NCBI GenBank assembly: GCA_002477275.1
Contig: DLOU01000031.1
Coordinates: forward strand, 1 to 18,652
Direction of reading: 5' to 3'
Length of the DNA: 18,652 nucleotides
Origin: Caryophanales bacterium UBA7476
Lineage (GTDB): Bacteria > Bacillota_I > Bacilli_A > RF39 > UBA660
How positions within the stretch are numbered: position 1 is the stretch's first letter; each line of letters opens with the position of its first letter. The translations under genes and the position numbers were made by a program. Below, one piece after another: positions 7,475 through 13,619 of the stretch. Below the pieces are notes generated by a model. That model ran no database searches, was not told the DNA's origin, and worked only from the letters and a program-made list of their open reading frames with translations.

Positions 7475-8023
7475 TTATAATTCAACTTTTATATTTTCTC
7501 TTTCGTTTGCACTTGCCTCAAACATTGATTTTGATTTGTAACCAAACAATCCTGCAAAAATATTACTTGGGAACATTTCAACTTTGTTATTATAAATTCT
7601 AACAACACCGTTGTAATATTTTCTTGAATTAGCAATATCATCTTCAACTTTTGTTAATTGATTACTTAAATCTTTGAAATTTTCGCTTGCTTTTAAATCA
7701 GGATAAGCTTCTGCTAAAGCCATGATTTTACTAATACCGCTAGATAGTTGCTCATTTGTCTTAATTTTTTCATCATCAGACATTTTATCATAAGCACTAT
7801 TTCGTAGTTCTACAACTTCTTTTAAAGTATCTTTTTCATGTTTAGCGTAACCTTTTACAGTTTCTACAATATTAGGAATTAAATCCCATCTTTTCTTTAG
7901 ATAAACATCCATAGTAGAAAATGCCTCTTTTACCTTATTATTTAATTTTACAAAACTATTATATAAAGCAAAGGCATAAATAATAATTAAAGCGATAATT
8001 GCAATGATAATGTAAATCCACAT
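7475..8023 (-). CDS. lemA: LemA family protein
   Basis: The 182 residues have one N-terminal membrane segment (2-20). The helical LemA domain follows with its family signatures: LKKRWDLIPNIVETVKGYAKHE near 43-64, and later EDDIANSRKYYN, VRIYNNKVEMFPSNIFA and LFGYK. The domain is outside the membrane and its cellular role is not well defined. It is the first gene of the operon with the DUF2207 and zinc-ribbon proteins. AGGAGG stands 7 nt before ATG 8023, and a promoter lies at 8073-8100. Confidence 0.95.
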   Translation of the reverse strand: MWIYIIIAIIALIIIYAFALYNSFVKLNNKVKEAFSTMDVYLKKRWDLIPNIVETVKGYAKHEKDTLKEVVELRNSAYDKMSDDEKIKTNEQLSSGISKIMALAEAYPDLKASENFKDLSNQLTKVEDDIANSRKYYNGVVRIYNNKVEMFPSNIFAGLFGYKSKSMFEASANERENIKVEL

Positions 8024-8072
8024 AATTTCACCTCCTATCGTAATTTAATTTTATCATATTTTTAATTTTTTT

Positions 8073-8100
8073 AATATATTATTAGGACATTTTCTTTCAA
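8073..8100 (-). promoter_or_regulatory. Promoter of the lemA operon
   Basis: On the minus strand, TTGAAA (8095-8100) and TATATT (8073-8078) are separated by 16 bp, about 50 nt upstream of lemA. Its -35 lies only 5 bp from the -35 of the divergent promoter at 8106-8133, so the two may share regulators. Confidence 0.5.
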
Positions 8101-8105
8101 AAGTA

Positions 8106-8133
8106 TTGTAATAAATTTTATATCTGCTATAAT
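8106..8133 (+). promoter_or_regulatory. Promoter with extended -10 for the 8287-8574 gene
   Basis: TTGTAA (8106-8111) and TATAAT (8128-8133) are separated by 16 bp, with TGC directly before the -10 (extended -10). Transcription would begin near 8140, leaving a leader of about 147 nt. Confidence 0.65.
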
Positions 8134-8139
8134 TTATTT

Positions 8140-8286
8140 AGTTGATTTAATCAATGTAACTTTGGGAGTATAATTTTTCGAATATAAGTAAAGTTATCGC
8201 TCCATTTGAATTCAAAGTACGTCAGAGATGATGTACTTTTTATTTTTCAAAGTGTTTTCTTTTGTAGAAAGGAGGCACTTTTTTCT
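8140..8286 (+). promoter_or_regulatory. Attenuator-like 5' leader
   Basis: A long leader holds two mutually exclusive structures. ACTTTG (8159-8164) can pair with CAAAGT (8213-8218), and GGAG (8165-8168) with CTCC (8200-8203). The first pairing uses bases that also form the left arm of the terminator at 8214-8241. This is the usual antiterminator/terminator arrangement of riboswitches and protein-bound attenuators. I could not match it to a known riboswitch class or T-box. The ligand, if any, is unknown. Confidence 0.45.
8214..8243 (+). terminator. Leader terminator hairpin
   Basis: AAAGTAC (8214-8220) pairs with GTACTTT (8233-8239). After one mismatch, TCA/TGA extends the stem to a GAGA loop. 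TTATTTTT follows. It sits inside the leader between the promoter and the coding start, so it would end transcription early unless disrupted. Confidence 0.65.
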
Positions 8287-8574
8287 ATGAAAATAAAACT
8301 ATTACAAGAACTAAATCCTAGCCAAAGGACATTAAAAGTCATTAGTTCTACTCATCCATATAAAATACAAATAACTAGTGGAAAAATAAATATACTTGAA
8401 CCTACTAATATTGAAACTATTATCCCAATTAGATATTTACTATTTTATGAAACAAAGATAATTGAGTTTTATGAATATCCTGAAGATCGTGTTAAAGGAA
8501 ATAATTTTATAAATCATAAAACTAAACAAACATTTAATAAAAATGAATTAAGAACTTATTTAAATAATTACTAA
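8287..8574 (+). CDS. Unknown protein (95 aa) behind a structured leader
   Basis: I do not recognise this protein. From ATG 8287 it is 95 residues (MKIKLLQELNPSQRTLKVIS...), with strand-like stretches (YKIQITSGKINILEP, IPIRYLLFYETKIIEFYEYPED) and a basic C-terminus (KTKQTFNKNELRTYLNNY). It has no signal peptide or clear membrane segment. An in-frame ATG at 8206 exists, but it lies before the leader terminator hairpin and has no ribosome binding site. AAAGGAGG at about 8268-8275 favours 8287, although its spacing (11 nt) is long. It stands alone: a strong promoter with the sortase-like gene follows 15 nt after its stop. Lone small genes with an attenuator are often under metabolite or autogenous control (inference). 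Confidence 0.65.
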   Translation: MKIKLLQELNPSQRTLKVISSTHPYKIQITSGKINILEPTNIETIIPIRYLLFYETKIIEFYEYPEDRVKGNNFINHKTKQTFNKNELRTYLNNY

Positions 8575-8589
8575 ACTTCATTCCAAACA

Positions 8590-8618
8590 TTGACTTTTTT
8601 AGCAATTTGTGGTATAAT
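8590..8618 (+). promoter_or_regulatory. Near-consensus promoter of the sortase-like gene
   Basis: TTGACT (8590-8595), a 17-bp spacer and TATAAT (8613-8618), with TGG directly before the -10. This is the strongest plus-strand promoter in the window, 27 nt before ATG 8645. Confidence 0.8.
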
Positions 8619-8644
8619 ATAGCGCAATTAAAGGGGTTAGGGTT

Positions 8645-9343
8645 ATGAAAAGATATTTAATAATATTATTTTATGCATTTATGCTATTATTCTCTACTTT
8701 CGCATTAGCTAAAACTACTGATACTAATGCTAAAACTAAGATTATAAATGAAAAAGAATTAGTTGAGAATAAAAATAAAACTATAAAAGAAGAATATGAT
8801 AATACTGAAAAAGAAGAAAAGGAAAAGCAAGAAGAATTAAAAGTAGATAACAAAGAAAATGAAATAGAAAATACGGACGCAGCTCAAACTTCTGCAACAA
8901 ATGAACCTGTTCAAAACAATAGTCCTGCTACTGAGACTAATTATGTTAAATATGGTACTTTTGGTAGATTATATATATCAGATTATAGTGTGGCATTATA
9001 TGATTATAATGTTAATACATATTCTAGTTCATCTTTACAAACAATAGTTAATAATGCAGATAGTGCTGCCTATTATAAAAATTATGGTAAATTAGTTATT
9101 GCAGATCATAACTATCAAGGATTTAGTATTCTAGCTAGTTTAACAGAAGGAACTACTTCATATATTAAGTTTGAAGATGGATCTATAATTCAATATAAAT
9201 TAATTAAAAAATCTAAAGGTTTTAATACCGGACCAGATTTAGTAGATACTGAAGGTAATTCATTCTTTAATATGAACTCTGATATAATTATGTATACATG
9301 TTATGAAGATGGAATCATGGCAACTCTATGGAGCTTGTCATAA
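8645..9343 (+). CDS. Secreted sortase-fold protein lacking the catalytic arginine
   Basis: A signal peptide (MKRYLIILFYAFMLLFSTFALA) is followed by a charged, low-complexity Glu/Lys linker (about 28-95). The C-terminal domain (about 100-232) looks like a sortase: VIADHNYQGF carries His155 and IIMYTCYEDG carries Cys219. The His-Cys distance of 64 equals that of S. aureus SrtA (His120/Cys184). The Arg expected about 13 residues after the Cys is absent; the protein ends there in ATLWSLS. Either another residue takes the Arg role or the domain is not a standard transpeptidase. The cell envelope is the likely location. ATG 8645 has AAGGGG at 8-nt spacing, it has its own promoter, and the gene is monocistronic with a strong terminator. 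Assignment to the sortase fold rests on these motifs and spacing. Confidence 0.6.
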   Translation: MKRYLIILFYAFMLLFSTFALAKTTDTNAKTKIINEKELVENKNKTIKEEYDNTEKEEKEKQEELKVDNKENEIENTDAAQTSATNEPVQNNSPATETNYVKYGTFGRLYISDYSVALYDYNVNTYSSSSLQTIVNNADSAAYYKNYGKLVIADHNYQGFSILASLTEGTTSYIKFEDGSIIQYKLIKKSKGFNTGPDLVDTEGNSFFNMNSDIIMYTCYEDGIMATLWSLS

Positions 9344-9348
9344 GAAAG

Positions 9349-9378
9349 ACATATACTAATTTAGTATATGTTTTTTTT
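9349..9378 (+). terminator. Intrinsic terminator after the sortase-like gene
   Basis: ACATATACT (9349-9357) pairs perfectly with AGTATATGT (9363-9371) around a five-base loop, followed by T8. Confidence 0.9.
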
Positions 9379-9384
9379 AAACTA

Positions 9385-9393
9385 TGATATAAT
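9385..9393 (+). promoter_or_regulatory. Extended -10 promoter of the LysR gene
   Basis: TGATATAAT (9385-9393) is the same extended -10 as at 448-456. No good -35 is seen, because the region upstream is the preceding terminator. The start site would be near 9400, so the leader is very short. Confidence 0.55.
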
Positions 9394-9410
9394 AACCCCA
9401 GGTGACTTAT

Positions 9411-10313
9411 ATGCTTAAAAATAATATTAATTTAAACTTATATAAAGTATTTTATGAAGTTTCAAAATATGGAAGTTTTTCTAAAACAGCTGAATTAACA
9501 TATAGTACTCAATCAGCAGTATCTAAATCAATAAAAAAACTTGAAGAAGAATTAGAAACAAAGTTATTTTATAGAAATCCACATGGTATAGAATTAACTA
9601 AAGAAGGAAAAGAATTACTATTTTACGTTGAAAAAGCCTATGGTAATTTAATTACTGCTGAAAGAATTATGTTAGAAAATGAAAATTTAGAAAGAGGAAA
9701 ATTAAATATAGGATTACCATCATATATATCATCTTTCTTCTTTTTTGATAAGGTAATTGACTTCTATAACAAATATCCAAATATTGAGATAACACTAATG
9801 AATGGCTCAAGAGAATATTTATTAGGACTCTTAGATAAACATCAAATTGATTTTATTATTTATTCGTCACCCATTGGTGAAAATATTGTTAATAAAGATT
9901 TAGAAATGGTAAAATTATATCCTATTGAATATACATTTTTTTGCAAAAAAGATAAATATGAAAAATATAAAAACATTAAAACAATTAAAGATTTAGAAAA
10001 TGTACCTCTTGTACTACCGGTACCAGGAACAAATCATAGAAAATACCTAGACGAAGTATTAATAAAAAATGAAGTAAAAATAAAAAGATCAATAAATATA
10101 CATACTAGTGAAGGTATTTTAACCGGAGTAAAAAATGATTTGGGTGTTGGATATATTATAAAAGATATTATTAAAAATAATGATGAGTTTATGTGTATTG
10201 ATATAGACACAAAATTACATGAAGAATACATTGTAATAATTTATAATAAAAAGTTTTTATCAAAGGCTCCAATCAAATTTATTGAAGATTATATAAAATT
10301 AGAAATTAAATAG
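9411..10313 (+). CDS. LysR-family transcriptional regulator
   Basis: The 300 residues have the LysR winged helix-turn-helix at about 8-67 (LYKVFYEVSKYGSFSKTAE, TQSAVSKSIKKLEEELETKLF). A periplasmic-binding-type effector domain follows (about 90-295), with the usual LNIGLPSYISSFFF start and later GVGYIIKDII. The length is normal. ATG 9411 is chosen over GTG 9402: AGGTGA at 9400-9405 is the ribosome binding site for 9411, and the GTG lies within it. It has its own extended -10 promoter. LysR genes often act on a divergent neighbour, but here the upstream gene points the same way and ends in a strong terminator, so the target is not evident. The effector is unknown. Confidence 0.93.
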   Translation: MLKNNINLNLYKVFYEVSKYGSFSKTAELTYSTQSAVSKSIKKLEEELETKLFYRNPHGIELTKEGKELLFYVEKAYGNLITAERIMLENENLERGKLNIGLPSYISSFFFFDKVIDFYNKYPNIEITLMNGSREYLLGLLDKHQIDFIIYSSPIGENIVNKDLEMVKLYPIEYTFFCKKDKYEKYKNIKTIKDLENVPLVLPVPGTNHRKYLDEVLIKNEVKIKRSINIHTSEGILTGVKNDLGVGYIIKDIIKNNDEFMCIDIDTKLHEEYIVIIYNKKFLSKAPIKFIEDYIKLEIK

Positions 10314-10376
10314 ATATTCTCAGAAGGAATATCTAGTATGACCAAATATCGCTATTTAATATAGCGTTTTTATTTT
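10311..10376 (+). terminator. Double hairpin, the second an intrinsic terminator
   Basis: TAGATATTC (10311-10319) pairs with GAATATCTA (10327-10335) and includes the LysR stop codon, but no T run follows. A second hairpin CGCTAT (10350-10355) / ATAGCG (10361-10366) is followed by TTTTTATTTT and is the likely terminator. A TATAAT at 10376-10381 could be the -10 for the MazG-like gene, but no -35 fits well. Confidence 0.7.
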
Positions 10377-10403
10377 ATAATCATTTTTGAAGGAGGGAAA
10401 AAT

Positions 10404-10706
10404 ATGATAGATTTAAAACAATTACAAAAGGATGTATACCAAAATAAGGTTAATCATGGATTTAACGTAACTGATCTTAACATAGAATTTTGCTTAGCAT
10501 ATGGTGAACTTGGAGAGGCATATATGGCTTGGTTAAAGAGTAAAGATGATTTAGGTGAAGAACTCGCTGATGTTGCTATATACTTAATGGGAATATCAGA
10601 AATACTAGGTATAAACTTAGAAGAAGAAATACAAAAGAAAATAGAAAAAAATGCTAAAAGAGTCTATAAAAAAGTAAATGGCGTTTTTCTTAAACAGGAG
10701 GATTAA
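10404..10706 (+). CDS. MazG-like nucleotide pyrophosphohydrolase
   Basis: This 100-residue all-helical protein carries the MazG/dUTPase-like metal motif. Glu35-x2-Glu38 (AYGELGEAY) and Glu53-x2-Asp56 (GEELADVAIYL) are separated by 14 residues, matching the family pattern ExxE-x12-28-ExxD. Such enzymes hydrolyse nucleoside triphosphates to the monophosphate and pyrophosphate; the natural substrate cannot be told from sequence. The single small domain suggests a dimer or tetramer. GGAGGG stands 6 nt before ATG. Its stop is 1 nt before the next ATG, with the next gene's AGGAGG inside its last codons, so the two proteins are translationally coupled and probably act together. Confidence 0.85.
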   Translation: MIDLKQLQKDVYQNKVNHGFNVTDLNIEFCLAYGELGEAYMAWLKSKDDLGEELADVAIYLMGISEILGINLEEEIQKKIEKNAKRVYKKVNGVFLKQED

Positions 10707-10707
10707 T

Positions 10708-11526
10708 ATGGAAAAACTAAATATAAATTATGAAAGAATTAAAGAAATACTTGATGTATGTACTTTAGAAGAATTAAATTCATTAGATATGGTATTAAGT
10801 TATGTAAAAAGATATGATTTAAATGAAATAAATAACGCATTTATAAATATTGAAAGAAAAAAATCTAAAAGAAATAGAGATATCTTTGAAGGAGGTAATG
10901 AATATGATGACATTACAAGAAGTTACAACTTTAACATAAAAGAAATACCTGAGTATACCATTAATCCATATGAATTAATCTTTCTAAAGAATATAATAGA
11001 AGATGCAATTAAAAATATAAAGATTAAATCAAACGTAACAAGTATAATACTACCAAATATGGAGGAATGCTTAAATATTATAAATGAAAAGCTAAGAGAA
11101 TTAGATGACTTAAGTGATATAATTAGTGATAAAGAGTTGGAAAAATTCTTTAGAAAATTAATTATTATTGAACTAAATGCATTACAAGAAATATTTGAAT
11201 ATGTACAAGAATACAACATAGAAAGAATTATAAATATTGAAAAAAAAGTGATTAATGAAAAAAAATTAGAATCTAAAATATATCTTAAACCAGTTGATTT
11301 TAGTATACTAAATATATTAAATAAAATAAGTAACTTTAATGATACTGAATTATCATTTTTATCCAATCTATTAGATGATGCAGTAGAAGGATTAAGTGAT
11401 TATATAAATGATAATAATAAACACAACGATGAATATTTTACTAAATTAAATTATTATTTCTTAAATTTTCAAGAAACAATTGAAGAAGAAATTGAAAAGA
11501 GAAAATTTGTAAAAATATTAAAGTAG
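10708..11526 (+). CDS. Unknown helical protein coupled to the MazG-like enzyme (272 aa)
   Basis: I do not recognise this protein. It is 272 residues, rich in Lys, Glu, Asn and Ile, predicted almost wholly helical, with no signal peptide or membrane segment. Segments near 85-130 (NPYELIFLKNIIEDAIKNI) and 205-250 (NDTELSFLSNLLDDAVEGL) look like two copies of one helical unit. The start is ATG 10708, set by AGGAGG at 10697-10702; an upstream in-frame ATG at 10678 lies inside the MazG-like gene and has no ribosome binding site. Coupling to that gene suggests a partner or regulator, but nothing in the sequence proves it. Its stop codon lies in the left arm of a bidirectional terminator. Confidence 0.8.
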   Translation: MEKLNINYERIKEILDVCTLEELNSLDMVLSYVKRYDLNEINNAFINIERKKSKRNRDIFEGGNEYDDITRSYNFNIKEIPEYTINPYELIFLKNIIEDAIKNIKIKSNVTSIILPNMEECLNIINEKLRELDDLSDIISDKELEKFFRKLIIIELNALQEIFEYVQEYNIERIINIEKKVINEKKLESKIYLKPVDFSILNILNKISNFNDTELSFLSNLLDDAVEGLSDYINDNNKHNDEYFTKLNYYFLNFQETIEEEIEKRKFVKILK

Positions 11527-11570
11527 ATATTATGATAATATCTACTTTGATTTTTTATTTTTTTTATTAT
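11521..11570. terminator. Bidirectional terminator holding both stop codons
   Basis: A perfect 12-bp stem (11521-11532 with 11536-11547) has a three-base loop and T-rich sequence on both sides in the respective directions. The plus gene's TAG (11524-11526) is in one arm and the converging minus gene's TAG (11542-11544) is in the other. Confidence 0.85.
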
Positions 11571-12087
11571 TTTTTTTTGAATCATTATTTTTTAATTCAT
11601 AATAATCTTCAGGCAAATTACCAGATAATCTATTTATTTCAAAATCAATAAAATAATTCTTTGGATTATTACAATCAATTACTAAATCAACTAAACCATC
11701 TTTATCTGAAAACTTAAAATCATATCTTGGTTCACCTTTTAAGGTAATAGTTTTTCCTGAAGGTAAAGTATAGTCTAATGTTATTCTAAAAATTCTCCTA
11801 TCATTTTCTACAATATCTGTTTTTTCCATTTTAAATGGTAAATTTTTAACTAATTTTCCTACTTTATTTAATTTTTTTATTTCTTTAATTTTTATCAAAT
11901 TTTTTATAATACAAATAACACCATATAATATAATTAAAATTGGTAGTACCATAAAATAAAAATATGTATAATCTTCAACAATTATAAAAGCATATAAACT
12001 CGGAAAAAGAAAACCTATACCACCAAAAATAAAAATAGAATTTCTAAATAACACATCCCAATAATTTTTTAAATTAATATCATACAT
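11542..12087 (-). CDS. Two-TM membrane protein with cytoplasmic beta domain (DUF3592-like)
   Basis: About 181 residues. Two hydrophobic segments (about 15-35 and 43-62) are followed by a short basic helix. A strand-rich domain comes next (about 80-155, e.g. RIFRITLDYTLPSGKTITL and LVDLVIDCNNPKNYFID), reminiscent of DUF3592-type proteins, and the tail is lysine-rich. The role is unknown. ATG 12087 is preferred to the GTG codons at 12096/12093, with GGTGA close upstream as a weak ribosome binding site, but the start is uncertain. It follows the 473-residue gene by 26 nt (17 nt from the GTG) without a terminator, so both are probably one operon, and the membrane protein may anchor or partner the larger one (inference). 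Confidence 0.7.
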   Translation of the reverse strand: MYDINLKNYWDVLFRNSIFIFGGIGFLFPSLYAFIIVEDYTYFYFMVLPILIILYGVICIIKNLIKIKEIKKLNKVGKLVKNLPFKMEKTDIVENDRRIFRITLDYTLPSGKTITLKGEPRYDFKFSDKDGLVDLVIDCNNPKNYFIDFEINRLSGNLPEDYYELKNNDSKKNNKKNKKSK

Positions 12088-12113
12088 ATTCACCACTCAC
12101 AATCTAGTTATAA

Positions 12114-13535
12114 TTATTTATTTAAAGAATTTTTTGAAACAATTTTATTTATTTCATCATCATTTAAAACGATTTCATCTATTATTTCATCTATCTGTTT
12201 CTTTAAATCATTATAATATTCTTTTTCTTGAACTTGATTAATATAATCACCTTTAGAATCATCTTTAACATATTTTAAACCTATTAATTTATCAAATTTG
12301 CTGAAATAATTAAATAACACCATAGAAGAGTATGAATCATTTTTAAGCATATCTTGATACCTCAATTTAATTAATGTTATTTGTTCTATTAAAGTGCCAA
12401 CATTATTATCCTTTTTATATTTTGATATAGCTATTCCAATCAATTGTCCTATAGTTATAATGATTTTAAAGGTTTCATTATTTTCTTTGCTCTTAGACTT
12501 ATTATCTGAAACATATTTAACAAAAATCTCATCTTGATATAAAGGAATATCAACATGTGCAAAATCACCAAACTTCTTGTATGAAGCAATTTTTTTAACT
12601 AACTCTTTATATAAACCAGTAAAACTATTAATATCAATATTTTTTTCTTTTATTAATAATCTATAACGAGACAATTCAACATCTACCTTAGAATTTGAAT
12701 AATGTTTAATTAAATCATCATTTATCTCTTTACCATCAATAATATGTAAACATAAGATCACAAATGCTGTCTTATAAAGTCTTTCATAAAAATCATTTGG
12801 AGTGTTTCCATTTAATAACCCACTATCTATTGTATAATAGCAATTTCCATCATTTGATTTAACTCTTCCTCCAGAAACCACAGGAGAACCAAAAGTAGAT
12901 ACAATATCTGGATATTCTTTTACTATTTCTTCTAAAATACTAATATGCTGAATAAAATAATAATCATTGCTATAAATTATCGTTGTATCCATTTCTTCAG
13001 TATAACTAGCTGAAGAACCAAAACCTTTCATTTTGGATGGAATACCTTTTTCAATACATTTCATTTTAAATAAAGTCAAAAATTTTGCACCAATCTCATT
13101 GATAGGAATATTTAAATAAATTCTTTTTGTATATCTACAAGTTTCAGATGTCTTTTGTTCTACTTTTTCAAAAATATCTTTCCTTTTACTTCCTCCAAAA
13201 TCATCTATCTTTGACATAAAATAAATAGTAAAAAATAAATCAGATTTTCCACTTAAATTATTATCAAATTTAATTTCATCAATACTAGGATCATGACTAG
13301 TATTATTTTTAATTGATTCTGCAATTTTCTCAAAAATTTGTCTTTGATATTTTTCACGATCAACAGCTGAAAGAGATTTTCTATCATCTTTAAAATAATA
13401 AACTTTCCTATCACTTGGAAGATATAGTTTCCTTATATCAAAAGAGTCATTACTAATTCTGTTCAGTATTTCAATCAAAGTTTCTTCTCTTAAACCAGTA
13501 TCTTCTACTCTACTCATTAATTCTTCAAATTCCAT
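12114..13535 (-). CDS. Protein of unknown function with HopA1-like pattern (473 aa)
   Basis: Not confidently recognised. It is 473 residues, soluble, with no signal peptide. Residues about 136-240 run TKRIYLNIPINEIGAKFLTLF, GIPSKMKG, TTIIYSND, then a glycine-rich GSPVVSGGRV. The order (strand ending in YLNIP, helix, K-containing strand, D-TT-IIYS strand) resembles the core seen in HopA1-type effector domains found in type III effectors and in some lanthipeptide or peptide-modifying clusters. The similarity is at pattern level only. The rest is helical, with a charged C-terminus. AGGAG stands 7 nt before ATG 13535, and an extended -10 lies upstream. It is probably transcribed with the membrane protein at 11542-12087. 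No secretion system is present nearby. Confidence 0.65.
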   Translation of the reverse strand: MEFEELMSRVEDTGLREETLIEILNRISNDSFDIRKLYLPSDRKVYYFKDDRKSLSAVDREKYQRQIFEKIAESIKNNTSHDPSIDEIKFDNNLSGKSDLFFTIYFMSKIDDFGGSKRKDIFEKVEQKTSETCRYTKRIYLNIPINEIGAKFLTLFKMKCIEKGIPSKMKGFGSSASYTEEMDTTIIYSNDYYFIQHISILEEIVKEYPDIVSTFGSPVVSGGRVKSNDGNCYYTIDSGLLNGNTPNDFYERLYKTAFVILCLHIIDGKEINDDLIKHYSNSKVDVELSRYRLLIKEKNIDINSFTGLYKELVKKIASYKKFGDFAHVDIPLYQDEIFVKYVSDNKSKSKENNETFKIIITIGQLIGIAISKYKKDNNVGTLIEQITLIKLRYQDMLKNDSYSSMVLFNYFSKFDKLIGLKYVKDDSKGDYINQVQEKEYYNDLKKQIDEIIDEIVLNDDEINKIVSKNSLNK

Positions 13536-13572
13536 ATAATTCTCCTAGCAATATAATTCCTATCCTACTAAA

Positions 13573-13581
13573 ATAATACCA
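13573..13581 (-). promoter_or_regulatory. Possible extended -10 promoter for the 12114-13535 gene
   Basis: On the minus strand TGG precedes TATTAT (13573-13578), 37 nt before the start codon. No good -35 is present. Confidence 0.4.
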
Positions 13582-13588
13582 CATAATT

Positions 13589-13619
13589 AAATAGAAAACA
13601 TATAAAATGTTTTCTATTT
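13589..13619 (-). terminator. Hairpin at the end of the fusion gene
   Basis: A 13-bp stem (13589-13601 with 13607-13619) has a five-base loop and contains the minus-strand stop codon (13614-13616). The T run behind it is weak (TTTAATTAT), so termination may be partial and some transcripts may continue into 12114-13535. Confidence 0.6.

Noticed and set aside
8206..8286. Longer start for the 95-aa protein (122 aa from ATG 8206)
   Set aside because: This start has no ribosome binding site and would translate through the leader terminator; the AAAGGAGG favours ATG 8287.
10923..11366. 147-codon minus-strand hydrophobic ORF
   Set aside because: It is antisense to the helical 272-aa gene; its hydrophobicity is a by-product of A-rich coding sequence on the other strand.
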